Source: Hoeflea sp. YIM 152468 (GTDB lineage: Bacteria > Pseudomonadota > Alphaproteobacteria > Rhizobiales > Rhizobiaceae). From it: a DNA stretch of 64,000 bases. The position numbers were made by a program, and so were the translations under genes. Positions 55,297 to 63,883 of this stretch are shown here, piece by piece; the stretch's first letter is position 1, and every line of letters starts with the position of its first letter. The DNA lies in NCBI RefSeq assembly GCF_029210485.1, contig NZ_JARGET010000002.1, positions 1 to 64,000 of the forward strand, given 5' to 3'. A model generated the notes under the pieces. It had not been told where the DNA came from, made no database searches, and worked only from the letters and a program-made list of their open reading frames with translations.

Positions 55297-57177
55297 TTGA
55301 AATTCATCATCGCGCAATGGTCCTTGCGACGAGCGGCGATAACGGGCGTGATTGCCCTGATGATCGTCGTTCTGGCCGGTTTCGCGAGCCTGCCCCTGGC
55401 GGTGTCGAGCGGCGTGGTGCGCGACCGCCTGGAGCGTGACATCAGTGCCTGGGTCGGCCACACGATATCGCTTGGCGATGCCCCGTCGCTGGATTTCTGG
55501 CCGACGCCGACGATCAAGCTCGACAAGGTTGAAATCAGGCCCTCAACCTTTGTCGATGGCGATCCGATCCTGCGCGCCGACAGCATCATTGCCAATTTCA
55601 ATCTGTTTTCCGCCGTGCTCGGCGCCCCCAGTTTCTCCGAGTTCAAACTGATCCGGCCGACCTTCAATGTCGAGCTGTATCCGGATGCCACATCCAACTG
55701 GTCATCGGCCTCCGGAGATCTGGCGCAGGGAATCTCCGCGGCGGTGGCACGCGACCTGGCGACGCAAAGCGGCGCTGAAATCCCGCCCGATGCGGTGATC
55801 CCGGCGTCGGCGGCACTGGGGGCTGTGACGATCGAAGACGGCACCGTCCGCTGGATCCGCGATCCCGGCGCCCAGGCCGACAAACTCACCGCGATCAACG
55901 GCACCATGGCCTGGACTGCGCCAACCGCCATTGCCCGCGCCAACATCACCGCGATTTTTCGCGGCGAGCAAGTGACGTTCACCGGATCCACCGCAACACC
56001 GTTGCTGTTGCTCGGCGGCCGTTCGGCGCCGGTGGATGTCAAGGTGACATCGGCACCCCTCAATCTGGAATTTGCCGGAACCGCCAATCTTGGCGCAAAT
56101 TTTTTCCTGTCGGGAGCGATCAAGCTCGCCAGCGTGTCAGCCCGGCGCGCGCTTGAATGGTCGGGCGCAGACATCAAGCCGGGCGAAGCGCTGGGCGCGC
56201 TCGATCTGTCGGCCAAGATCATCACCGAACCAAACAGAGCCAAGCTCGATGACCTGATCATCATGGTCGATAAGAACCGCGGCATTGGCGTGCTTGATAT
56301 GACATGGCGCGAAAACGAGCCGCCCTTGATTGTCGGGACGTTGGCGTTCAACTCGCTTGACATTGCCTCTTTCCTGCAAGCCTTCACGCCTCTGCCCGAA
56401 CCTGGAAAAGATATTGCCACGACGATTGATACGCGTTTCCTGCGTGAAATCGGCCTTGATCTGCGGCTCTCGGCGCAATCAGCCCGCTTCGGGCCTGTGA
56501 TGCTGGCAAACCTTGCCGCCGCGGCACGGGTCGAACAAGGCCGTGCCAATTTCGACGTCGGCGACGCCACGGCCTATGGCGGCAATCTCATCGGCCGCAT
56601 CGCCCTGTCGGAGAAGGGGACCGATGGCGGGCTCAAGGTGCAATTGTCTGCGCGCAAGACCAACCTCGGAGACTTCTATGATGCGATCGGATTGACCGGA
56701 CCTCTGCCACGCGGCAACGGCTCGCTCGATCTGGAGTTGACATCACCCTATCCGACCTGGGCCACGGCGCTGACGGATCTGACGGGCCGGATCGATCTCA
56801 ATGTCGGCGCCGGCACGGTACCGGGTCTCAATCTGCAAAAATTCCGTGAACTGGCCAAGACCGAGCGCTTCTTTGATCTCGACCAATTGGGGGAAGGCAC
56901 CCATTTCGCCTTCAAGTCAGCCCACCTCCAGGCCACCATCGCGGATGGCGAGGCGAACCTGACCGTTGCAGAACTGGTCGGTGCGCAACAGATGATTTCG
57001 CTGTCGGGGGTGATCCCCTATTCGCGCAGCAGTCTCGCCATTGCGGGCAGTCTCAGAGCAAAGCCTGTCACCAATGGTGAAAAGGCAGCGGTGGCGGCAA
57101 ACCCTGCTCATGTGCCGCTCCGGTTCTTTATCGGCGGATCCTGGCCCCGGCCGGTGATTTCCCCGGTTACACCGTGA
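55297..57177 (+). CDS. AsmA family protein
   Basis: The 626-residue protein has one N-terminal membrane anchor (residues 12-35) followed by a large periplasmic beta-rich region. The N-terminal part DRLERDISAWVGHTISLGDAPSLDFWPTPTIKLDKVEI is the conserved AsmA opening, and PLPRGNGSLDLELTSPYP with VGAGTVPGLNLQKFRELAK is the C-terminal AsmA domain. AsmA-like proteins are thought to bridge the envelope for phospholipid transport. The predicted start is a TTG with GAGG upstream; the next in-frame Met (55360) would remove part of the anchor. Confidence 0.85.
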   Translation: MKFIIAQWSLRRAAITGVIALMIVVLAGFASLPLAVSSGVVRDRLERDISAWVGHTISLGDAPSLDFWPTPTIKLDKVEIRPSTFVDGDPILRADSIIANFNLFSAVLGAPSFSEFKLIRPTFNVELYPDATSNWSSASGDLAQGISAAVARDLATQSGAEIPPDAVIPASAALGAVTIEDGTVRWIRDPGAQADKLTAINGTMAWTAPTAIARANITAIFRGEQVTFTGSTATPLLLLGGRSAPVDVKVTSAPLNLEFAGTANLGANFFLSGAIKLASVSARRALEWSGADIKPGEALGALDLSAKIITEPNRAKLDDLIIMVDKNRGIGVLDMTWRENEPPLIVGTLAFNSLDIASFLQAFTPLPEPGKDIATTIDTRFLREIGLDLRLSAQSARFGPVMLANLAAAARVEQGRANFDVGDATAYGGNLIGRIALSEKGTDGGLKVQLSARKTNLGDFYDAIGLTGPLPRGNGSLDLELTSPYPTWATALTDLTGRIDLNVGAGTVPGLNLQKFRELAKTERFFDLDQLGEGTHFAFKSAHLQATIADGEANLTVAELVGAQQMISLSGVIPYSRSSLAIAGSLRAKPVTNGEKAAVAANPAHVPLRFFIGGSWPRPVISPVTP

Positions 57178-57401
57178 CGCTGCGGACCGGATGGCGATGA
57201 CCTCCGGGCAGGCGACACTTGCCGCGGCGACATGCTTGCGCAAACCGTTGCTTTTGGCGACAATCAATGTCCACTTGCGGCGCGGGGCTGACATGCAATG
57301 CCCTGCGGCCAGGACGCAACGCGCACACGCCGTAACAGTTTGAGGCCCCGCATGTACGTCACTGCCCCCATGCGCTCAGGGAAAAGAGAGGCTGTCTGCC
57401 C

Positions 57402-57644
57402 ATGCTGCGGTTGATTTCGGCCCTTGTCAAAATCGGACTGGCTTCGCTGATCACCGGCGCCGTTTTGTCGGCGCTCAACCTCTCCGCCGCCGAACTTCTG
57501 GCCGAAATCGGCCTGACACCGGACCGGGTCTTTGCCCTGCTGCAGGAAGGCGCTGGCTGGGCCATCCCCAACATCGTGCTGGGATCAATGGTGATCGTGC
57601 CAATCTGGTTCGTCACCTATCTGCTGCGCCCACCGAAAAACTGA
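57402..57644 (+). CDS. small two-helix inner membrane protein (DUF6460-like)
   Basis: The 80-residue protein has two hydrophobic segments (about 9-30 and 54-75) and ends in a short basic tail. It resembles small conserved proteins of rhizobia annotated DUF6460, from memory. No function is known. It ends 7 bp before the convergent PotI-type stop. The 224 bp upstream (57178-57401) show no other gene. Confidence 0.6.
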   Translation: MLRLISALVKIGLASLITGAVLSALNLSAAELLAEIGLTPDRVFALLQEGAGWAIPNIVLGSMVIVPIWFVTYLLRPPKN

Positions 57645-57651
57645 TCGCTGC

Positions 57652-58473
57652 TCAGACATTGTCCAGGGCCGCCTGTTCGTCGCGCTGACGCCGTACATAG
57701 CGGCTCTTGTTGGCCACGGAGGCAATGATGACACCGATCGCGACAGCGCCGATCAGCAGTGTGCAGACGGCATTGATCTCGGGCGTAACCCCAAGCCGCA
57801 CCTGAGAATAGATCTTCATCGGCAAGGTCGTGGCACCCGGCCCGGACGTGAAGCTGGCAATCACCAGATCATCCAGCGACAGTGTGAAGGCCAGCATCCA
57901 GCCGGAAATCACCGCCGGCAGGATGATCGGCAAGGTGATCTGCATAAAGGTGGTGACCGGGCCGGCACCGAGATCCATCGCGGCTTCTTCCAGCGAGCGG
58001 TCAAAGCTCATCAACCGTGACTGCACCACCACGGCGACAAAACACATGGTGAAGGTGATGTGAGCCAGTGTCACGGTCCAGAATCCGCGGCCGAAATCCA
58101 CCGCCACGAACAGCAGCAAGAGCGACAGTCCGGTGATCACCTCGGGCATCACCAGCGGCGCGAAGACCATGCCGGAAAACAGGATACGGCCATTGAAGCG
58201 CGTGTAACGGGTCAAGGTCAACGCCGCGAGCGTGCCAAGAACCGTCGCGAAGGTCGCGGAGACAAATCCGACCCTGACGGTTACCCATGCGGCTTCCATC
58301 AGGCCCTGGTTGTTGAACAGCTCGCGGTACCATCTGGTGGAAAAACCGGCCCAGACCGTCACCAGCCTTGATTCATTGAAGGAATAGATCACCAGGAGCA
58401 CGATCGGCAGATAGAGAAAGGCGAAGCCGAAAACCACCGAGGCGATGTTGAAGCGGGTCCAGGTCGTGTTCAT
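57652..58473 (-). CDS. potI: putrescine/spermidine-type ABC transporter permease PotI
   Basis: The 273-residue permease has six membrane segments and the EAA loop SRLMSFDRSLEEAAMDLGAGPVTTFMQITLPIILPAVISG. The ATG at 58473 has GAGGG 8 nt upstream. With PotH it forms the channel for polyamines. It ends the operon. Confidence 0.9.
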   Translation of the reverse strand: MNTTWTRFNIASVVFGFAFLYLPIVLLVIYSFNESRLVTVWAGFSTRWYRELFNNQGLMEAAWVTVRVGFVSATFATVLGTLAALTLTRYTRFNGRILFSGMVFAPLVMPEVITGLSLLLLFVAVDFGRGFWTVTLAHITFTMCFVAVVVQSRLMSFDRSLEEAAMDLGAGPVTTFMQITLPIILPAVISGWMLAFTLSLDDLVIASFTSGPGATTLPMKIYSQVRLGVTPEINAVCTLLIGAVAIGVIIASVANKSRYVRRQRDEQAALDNV

Positions 58474-58483
58474 GGTTTTGCCC

Positions 58484-59392
58484 TCACCGGCCACTCTCCT
58501 GCGACTTGGCCTGCGCCTGCTGGAAGAACATGATCGGCACCACCAGGATCAACAGGAGCAGCACGGCGACCGCCGAGGCCACCGGCCAGTCCCGATTGTT
58601 GAAGAACTCGCTCCACAGCGTCTTGCCGATCATCAAGGTGCGCGAGCCGCCGAGCAGATCAGGAATGACGAATTCGCCGACCGCCGGAATGAACACCAGC
58701 AAGCAGCCGGCAACGATACCGGGGAGCGCCAGCGGAAAGGTGATCTTCCAGAATGCGGTGATCGGCGGACAGCCGAGATCCTGCGCCGCTTCGATCAAGG
58801 TGTAGTCCATCTTTTCCAACGCCGAATAGATCGGCAGCACCATGAAGGGCAGATAGGAATAGACGATACCGATATAGACGGCAGTGTCGGTGTTGAGAAT
58901 GATCAGCGGCTCATCGATCAGGCCGATTGCCATCAGCAACTGATTGAGCAGGCCTTCAGGTTTGAGAATCCCGATCCAGGCGTAAACGCGGATCAGAAAG
59001 CTGGTCCAGAACGGCAGGATCACCAGCATCAGCAAGGTCGGCCGCAACGAATCCGGCGCGCGCGCCATGCCATAGGCCAGCGGAAAGCCGATCAGCAGGG
59101 TCAACACCGTCGAAATGAAGGCGATGGTGATGGAGGAAATGTAGGCGTTGATGTAGAGCGCATCCTGGGTCAGCCAGAGATAGTTGGAAAAGCTGAATTG
59201 CCTGAACGCGTCGACAAGACCGGAAATCCCGTCCGCCAGGTCGATGGCCGGCGCATAGGGCGGCATCGACATCACCGGTTCGGAGAGCGAAATTTTCAAG
59301 ACGATGAGGAACGGCACCAGAAAGAAAATCAGCAGCCAGGCATAGGGAACGATGATGACCAGGCGGCGGCCGATGGCGGAGATCAGCTTCAT
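58484..59392 (-). CDS. potH: putrescine/spermidine-type ABC transporter permease PotH
   Basis: The 302-residue permease has six membrane segments and the EAA loop YSALEKMDYTLIEAAQDLGCPPITAFWKITFPLALPGIVAG. The ATG at 59392 overlaps the stop of the upstream small membrane gene (ATGA), which favours it over a GTG 12 bp earlier. Confidence 0.9.
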   Translation of the reverse strand: MKLISAIGRRLVIIVPYAWLLIFFLVPFLIVLKISLSEPVMSMPPYAPAIDLADGISGLVDAFRQFSFSNYLWLTQDALYINAYISSITIAFISTVLTLLIGFPLAYGMARAPDSLRPTLLMLVILPFWTSFLIRVYAWIGILKPEGLLNQLLMAIGLIDEPLIILNTDTAVYIGIVYSYLPFMVLPIYSALEKMDYTLIEAAQDLGCPPITAFWKITFPLALPGIVAGCLLVFIPAVGEFVIPDLLGGSRTLMIGKTLWSEFFNNRDWPVASAVAVLLLLILVVPIMFFQQAQAKSQESGR

Positions 59393-59778
59393 TGGACGGT
59401 CCACTTCGCATCAAAAATGGCACGCAGGACAAGAATTGCCACGACAAACGCAAAGAGGATAAAGATGGCGCTGCCCATGAGGTCGAGCATCTGCGGAGCG
59501 GCAAACAGGGTGATCACAAACCCGACGGTGGAAACCGACACATAGGCGGCGAAGTTCTGCGCACGAGCCGGGCGCGGCCGTGCAAAAAGGCCATGGGCTA
59601 CGGCCCAGCTCATCGGGTAGACCGACATGCCGGTATAGGCGAGATAGACAAGAGACAGGTCCGGACGGTGCAGCAGAAGCGTTGCAGCGGTTGCCAAGGT
59701 CATGACAGTCGCGGTGATCCGGTTGACCTTGAAAGCCTGAGCCGTTTTCGCTGCGACGGCCGGATCGGTGTGGGTCAT
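59389..59778 (-). CDS. small membrane protein embedded in the polyamine transporter operon
   Basis: The 129-residue protein has an N-terminal cytoplasmic part of about 25 residues and four likely transmembrane helices. It is translationally coupled to potH (4-bp overlap) and begins 8 bp after the PotG-type stop, so it is a true operon member. GAGGG precedes the ATG at 59778. I do not recognise a named family. No E. coli potFGHI counterpart exists; an accessory or unrelated membrane role cannot be decided. Confidence 0.75.
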   Translation of the reverse strand: MTHTDPAVAAKTAQAFKVNRITATVMTLATAATLLLHRPDLSLVYLAYTGMSVYPMSWAVAHGLFARPRPARAQNFAAYVSVSTVGFVITLFAAPQMLDLMGSAIFILFAFVVAILVLRAIFDAKWTVQ

Positions 59779-59786
59779 GGCCACCC

Positions 59787-60926
59787 TCAACTGCCCAGCA
59801 CAACGCCGCTGTCGGTATCGAAGCAAACCCAGATCTGTTCATCGTAACCGATGGGGTCTTCTACCGTGCGGACTGCGTTGAGAAGCGAGGCTTTGACGAT
59901 CTCGCCGTTGCCGAGCTTGATGTGGAACACCGTCATATCGCCGAGATAGCCGATATCCCAGACCTCGCCGACGACGGTATTGATGCCGCTCTCGGGCTTG
60001 GTCCGGGAGATGCGGAGTTTTTCCGGGCGGATGGCAAAACTGGCATTCTGGCCAGTCTTGACCGCCGTTGTGGCTTCCGATCTGATGATCATGCCGTCGG
60101 GCGTTTCGATGTCGATCAGGCCGCCGTTCGAGCCCGTGACCGCGCCGCGAAACAGGTTGATGTCGCCGATGAAGCTGGCAACAAATTCCGAATTCGGCGC
60201 CTCGTAGGTTTCCGTCGGCGTGCCGATCTGGATGATCCGCCCCAGGTCCATCACCGCGATCCGGTCGGCCATGGTCATGGCCTCTTCCTGGTCATGGGTG
60301 ACGACGACGAAGGTCAGACCCAGATCCTGCTGCAGGTCCATCAGCTCGAACTGGGTTTCCTCGCGCAGCTTCTTGTCGAGCGCGCCGAGCGGTTCATCGA
60401 GCAAGAGCACTTTGGGGCGTTTGGCAATCGATCGCGCAAGCGCAACGCGCTGGCGCTGGCCGCCTGAAAGCTGGTGCGGCTTGCGCTTGCCGAACCGCTC
60501 GAGCTTGACCAGCTTGAGCATGGTGTTGACACGATCGTCGATTTCCGAGCGGGCCATGCCATCCTGCTTGAGGCCGAAGGCAATGTTCTTTTCCACGCTC
60601 ATATGCGGAAACAGGGCATAGGACTGGAACATCATGTTGACCGGGCGGCGATAGGGCGGCACGCCGGACAGGTTTTCACCATCGAGCAGGATCTGGCCGT
60701 CAGAGGGGTCTTCGAAGCCCGCCAATATCCTCAAAAGCGTTGACTTGCCGCATCCCGATCCGCCGAGAAGGGCAAAGAACTCCTTGTGGAAAATGTGCAG
60801 CGTCAGGTCGCGGACCGCGACGAAGTCCCCGAATTTCTTGGTGATGTTTTCAAACGCAATATAGGGCCGCTGGTTTGGATCGTTCCATGGCTCGAAGCTG
60901 CGCCGGTTGCTGCCCAGAGATTTCAT
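59787..60926 (-). CDS. potG: putrescine/spermidine-type ABC transporter ATP-binding protein PotG
   Basis: The 379-residue ATPase has Walker A GGSGCGKS, signature LSGGQRQRVALARSI, Walker B VLLLDEPLGALD, switch His in VVTHDQ and a C-terminal TOBE domain. It starts with about 20 polar residues (MKSLGSNRRSFEPWNDPNQRP), as in PotG proteins. It is second in the operon. Confidence 0.92.
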   Translation of the reverse strand: MKSLGSNRRSFEPWNDPNQRPYIAFENITKKFGDFVAVRDLTLHIFHKEFFALLGGSGCGKSTLLRILAGFEDPSDGQILLDGENLSGVPPYRRPVNMMFQSYALFPHMSVEKNIAFGLKQDGMARSEIDDRVNTMLKLVKLERFGKRKPHQLSGGQRQRVALARSIAKRPKVLLLDEPLGALDKKLREETQFELMDLQQDLGLTFVVVTHDQEEAMTMADRIAVMDLGRIIQIGTPTETYEAPNSEFVASFIGDINLFRGAVTGSNGGLIDIETPDGMIIRSEATTAVKTGQNASFAIRPEKLRISRTKPESGINTVVGEVWDIGYLGDMTVFHIKLGNGEIVKASLLNAVRTVEDPIGYDEQIWVCFDTDSGVVLGS

Positions 60927-60959
60927 GCCCCATTATCCCCGTGATCGATCCTGATGGAG

Positions 60960-60987
60960 CCCCCCGGCTCGTCGCCGGGCCGGGGGG
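60960..60987 (-). other. intercistronic hairpin between potF and potG
   Basis: CCCCCCGGC-tcgtcgccgg-GCCGGGGGG is a perfect 9-bp GC stem with a 10-nt loop, 13 bp after the potF stop in a 74-bp gap. It lacks a T tract. It occupies the same relative place as the hairpins after frcB and after the second LIV-type binding-protein gene. Confidence 0.65.
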
Positions 60988-61000
60988 TCAGATCTGTGAG

Positions 61001-62095
61001 TTACTGACCGGTCACCACCTTGGTCCAGGTCCGGGTCATGAGGCGCTGGGTGCGCTGATCCTTGGGCGATGTGCTGTACAGCCGGCCTATCGTTTCCTCG
61101 TCGGGATAGATCGCGCTGTCGCCAATCACGTCCTCGTTGAGGAACGGCTTGGACGCCACGTTGCCATTGGCGTAATAGACGTAGTTCGACGCCTTTGCCG
61201 CGACCTCCGGCTTCATGATGTAATTGAGGAACTCATGGGCCTCCTCGACATGGGGGGCGTCGCCGGGAACCGCCATGTTGTCAAACCACATCAGCGCCCC
61301 TTCCTTGGGGATGATGTAGTCGATGGTGACGCCCTGATCGGCTTCCGCCGCACGGTCGCGCGCCTGCAGCACGTCGCCCGACCAGCCAACGGCGAGGCAA
61401 ATGTCGCCATTGGCCAGCGCATTGATGTACTCGGAGGAATGGAACTTCTTGACGCTGGGGCGAACCGAGAGCAGCAGTTCTTCGGCCTTGGCCAGATCAT
61501 CCGGCGTGTTGGAATCCGGATCCATTCCGAGGTAATTCAGCGCCGCTGGCAGCAACTCGTCGGCGGTATCAAGCATGTAAACGCCGCAATCGGCGAGCTT
61601 CCCGATCGTTTCAGGATCGAAAACCAGGCTCCAGGAATTGAGCGGCATGTCGCCGAGCCGTTCCTTGACCTTGTCGACATTGACGCCGAGACCGGTGGTG
61701 CCCCACATGTAATTGATGGCATGATCATTGCCAGGATCGTATTTCTCCAGCCGCTTGGCGATGGCAGGGTCCAGATTGCCGAGATTGGGAAGCTTGGACT
61801 TGTCCAGCTTCTGGAACACACCGGCAGTGATCTGACGCGCCAGGAAGGTGCCGGTCGGCACCACGACATCATAACCGGTGGAACCGGCGAGCAATTTGGT
61901 TTCCAGAACTTCGTTGGAATCAAACACGTCGTACACGACCTTGATGCCGGTTTCCTTGGTGAAATCCTCAAGAATGGATTCATCAATGTAGTCGGACCAG
62001 TTGTAGACGTTGACGACGCGTTCCTGCGCGGTTGCCAGCACGGTTGATGCAGCAAGCATTATGGCCGCTGAGAATAAACGGGTTTTCAGGTGCAT
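61001..62095 (-). CDS. potF: polyamine ABC transporter substrate-binding protein PotF
   Basis: The 364-residue periplasmic protein has a signal peptide (MHLKTRLFSAAIMLAASTVLATA) and the PotD/PotF fold. VVNVYNWSDYIDESILEDFTKETGIKVVYDVFDSNEVLETKLLAGSTGYDVVVPT is the family signature, and YMWGTTGLGVN and AVGWSGDVLQA line the binding site. Putrescine is favoured over spermidine by similarity to PotF; this is inference. It leads the operon. Confidence 0.92.
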   Translation of the reverse strand: MHLKTRLFSAAIMLAASTVLATAQERVVNVYNWSDYIDESILEDFTKETGIKVVYDVFDSNEVLETKLLAGSTGYDVVVPTGTFLARQITAGVFQKLDKSKLPNLGNLDPAIAKRLEKYDPGNDHAINYMWGTTGLGVNVDKVKERLGDMPLNSWSLVFDPETIGKLADCGVYMLDTADELLPAALNYLGMDPDSNTPDDLAKAEELLLSVRPSVKKFHSSEYINALANGDICLAVGWSGDVLQARDRAAEADQGVTIDYIIPKEGALMWFDNMAVPGDAPHVEEAHEFLNYIMKPEVAAKASNYVYYANGNVASKPFLNEDVIGDSAIYPDEETIGRLYSTSPKDQRTQRLMTRTWTKVVTGQ

Positions 62096-62220
62096 TCCTG
62101 TTCCTCTCTTGTTCTGATCTGGTCACATGCAAGGCCGGATAGCCGCTGTGATGCACGTCCGCGCCTTGCGCCTTTGATGGCAGGGTACGGCGGATCATTC
62201 AACTTTAGGAGAAATCTCAG

Positions 62221-62278
62221 CTTGTACAAGAGGCCATCGGATCATTTCCTGATTCCGGACGACGTAGAATTGTACAAT
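62221..62278. promoter_or_regulatory. two TTGTACAA palindromes upstream of potF
   Basis: CTTGTACAAG (62221-62230) and ATTGTACAAT (62269-62278) are each perfect 10-bp palindromes with the same core TTGTACAA, centres 48 bp apart. They lie 126 and 174 bp upstream of the potF start in the 247-bp gap after the convergent-facing regulator's stop. A dimeric repressor of polyamine uptake is a plausible ligand. Confidence 0.5.
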
Positions 62279-62342
62279 GCATTCAAGCGATACCGGCGCG
62301 CGTCAGCCGACGGGCCGCGCAGGCTCAGGCTGGTCGGGTTTT

Positions 62343-63782
62343 TCACTGGAAATCGAAAGCCGACAGGCCGGTTACCATCTCGTCGAGACCCAGCGGCCGG
62401 GTGATCGGCGGCTCGGCCCGGGCCAGGCAGCCGGCCCGTTCGCACAGACGGCAGGCGGGACCGACCGCGATCGATACCGGCTGCGATGCCTTGCCGCCGC
62501 TCATCGGCAGCGCGCCGCCATAGACGACCTCGTCGCGAAAGCCGATGTCACAGCCAAGCAGGATGGCGGTGCGGCGCGGACGCTCGGAAAACGCACCCTG
62601 CGGCCCTTCCAGCGTGCGCGAGATGGTGAGAAATTCGGCGCCGCCGGGCAGCTCCACCGCCTCGACCAGCACCTGCGACGGCTGCGAAAACGCCGCATGG
62701 ATCGACAGCTTCGGGCAATTGCCGCCAAAGCGCTGCTGCGGAAAGCCTTGCGCACCGGCGCGGCGGAAGCGGTGGCCGGCAACATCGACCTCAAGCATGA
62801 AGAACGGCACCCCCTGCAGGCTCGGGCGGCACAGGGTGGTGAGCCGGTTGGCTGCCTGCTCGAAGGAAACGCCGAAGCGCGACCTGAGCACATCAATATC
62901 ATAGCGGGCGCGCTGGGCCGCAGCGTGAAACGCCTGATACGGCATCATCAGCGCGTGGGCTGCGTAGCGGGCAAGCTCGAAGCGGGCGATGCGGCGGGCC
63001 TCGTCGCTCGACAGCTTGAGCGCGTTGATGCCGGCTGCAATGGCGACATTCATGCGGATCAGCGCGGCCTCCATGGCAACCTCGCGCAACTGATCGAAGG
63101 GCGACAAGCGCTCGGACAGAAACAGCCGCTGCGAATGACGGTCATAGCGGCGGCGCCAGTTGGGCATGGTGGCAACCGGCAGCGAGCGGACGACGACACC
63201 ATGTTCGGCCTTGAGCCAGGCCTTGAGCGCGCCCATCAGATCATCGCCGGGCTTGAGCACCTGGAAAAAGGCTTCCGCCTCCTCTTCCAGCGCCGGGTGG
63301 TGATTGGGTCTGGATTCCAGCACCTCGCGAACCTCGTCCATCGGCAGCCGCGCACCCGAGAGCGCCGGGCTGTGGCCGTCGCGCGCCAGCATGGCCGACA
63401 GATCCGACAGCCGTTCGGCCTGTTCGCGGTAGGCGCGATGCAGCTTGAGAATGGCGCTGCCGGCATTGGGCGCAGCCTCGGCGATCTCGACCAGTTCCTG
63501 ATCGCCGGGCAATTCCCCCGCAAGCAGCGGATCGGCGAAAACTTCCTTCAGGCCGGCCAGCGTCGTGGTTCCCCCCTCACCCTGCAGCTCCTCGACATCG
63601 ACCTTGTAGACGGCCGAAAGCTTGAGAATGAGCTGGACGGTCAGCGGCCGCTGATTGCGCTCGATCAAATTGAGATAGGACGGGGAAATACCCAAGGCCT
63701 CGGCCATCGCGGTCTGGGTCAGCCCCTTGCCGTTGCGGATGCGGCGTATTCTCGGCCCGGCAAATATTTTCTGCTCTGCCAT
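62343..63782 (-). CDS. XRE-family short-chain fatty acyl regulator (RamB/ScfR-type)
   Basis: The 479-residue protein has an N-terminal XRE helix-turn-helix (residues 8-65: RIRRIRNGKGLTQTAMAEALGISPSYLNLIERNQRPLT), an IrrE-like metallopeptidase-related middle domain lacking an obvious HExxH, and a C-terminal domain with Cys444/Cys447/Cys452 (CRLCERAGC). This layout is that of RamB and ScfR, regulators of acetate, propionate and glyoxylate-cycle genes. In rhizobia it often faces the isocitrate lyase gene, which may lie beyond the right edge. Acyl-CoA sensing is inferred from the family. Confidence 0.88.
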   Translation of the reverse strand: MAEQKIFAGPRIRRIRNGKGLTQTAMAEALGISPSYLNLIERNQRPLTVQLILKLSAVYKVDVEELQGEGGTTTLAGLKEVFADPLLAGELPGDQELVEIAEAAPNAGSAILKLHRAYREQAERLSDLSAMLARDGHSPALSGARLPMDEVREVLESRPNHHPALEEEAEAFFQVLKPGDDLMGALKAWLKAEHGVVVRSLPVATMPNWRRRYDRHSQRLFLSERLSPFDQLREVAMEAALIRMNVAIAAGINALKLSSDEARRIARFELARYAAHALMMPYQAFHAAAQRARYDIDVLRSRFGVSFEQAANRLTTLCRPSLQGVPFFMLEVDVAGHRFRRAGAQGFPQQRFGGNCPKLSIHAAFSQPSQVLVEAVELPGGAEFLTISRTLEGPQGAFSERPRRTAILLGCDIGFRDEVVYGGALPMSGGKASQPVSIAVGPACRLCERAGCLARAEPPITRPLGLDEMVTGLSAFDFQ

Positions 63783-63792
63783 CAGGTCATCC

Positions 63793-63883
63793 TTTACAGG
63801 CTTTTACAGGACAGGGCCCCAGTATCTCGAAATCGAGCTTTTACAATCGTGACAGATTTACAAGTGTCATTTGTCAAAGACAA
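63793..63883. promoter_or_regulatory. TTTACA element cluster upstream of the RamB/ScfR-type regulator
   Basis: TTTACA occurs at 63793, 63803, 63840 and 63857, all on the plus strand, and TTTACT follows at 63890. A palindrome TTGTC-aaa-GACAA lies at 63871-63883. All are within 100 bp of the regulator start (63782), in DNA leading toward the right edge. They look like repeated binding sites for the regulator itself at a divergent promoter. Confidence 0.45.

Noticed and set aside
58445-59545. 366-codon plus-strand frame opposite potH
   Set aside because: His/Gln/Arg-rich antisense shadow; potH has complete permease motifs and coupled starts.
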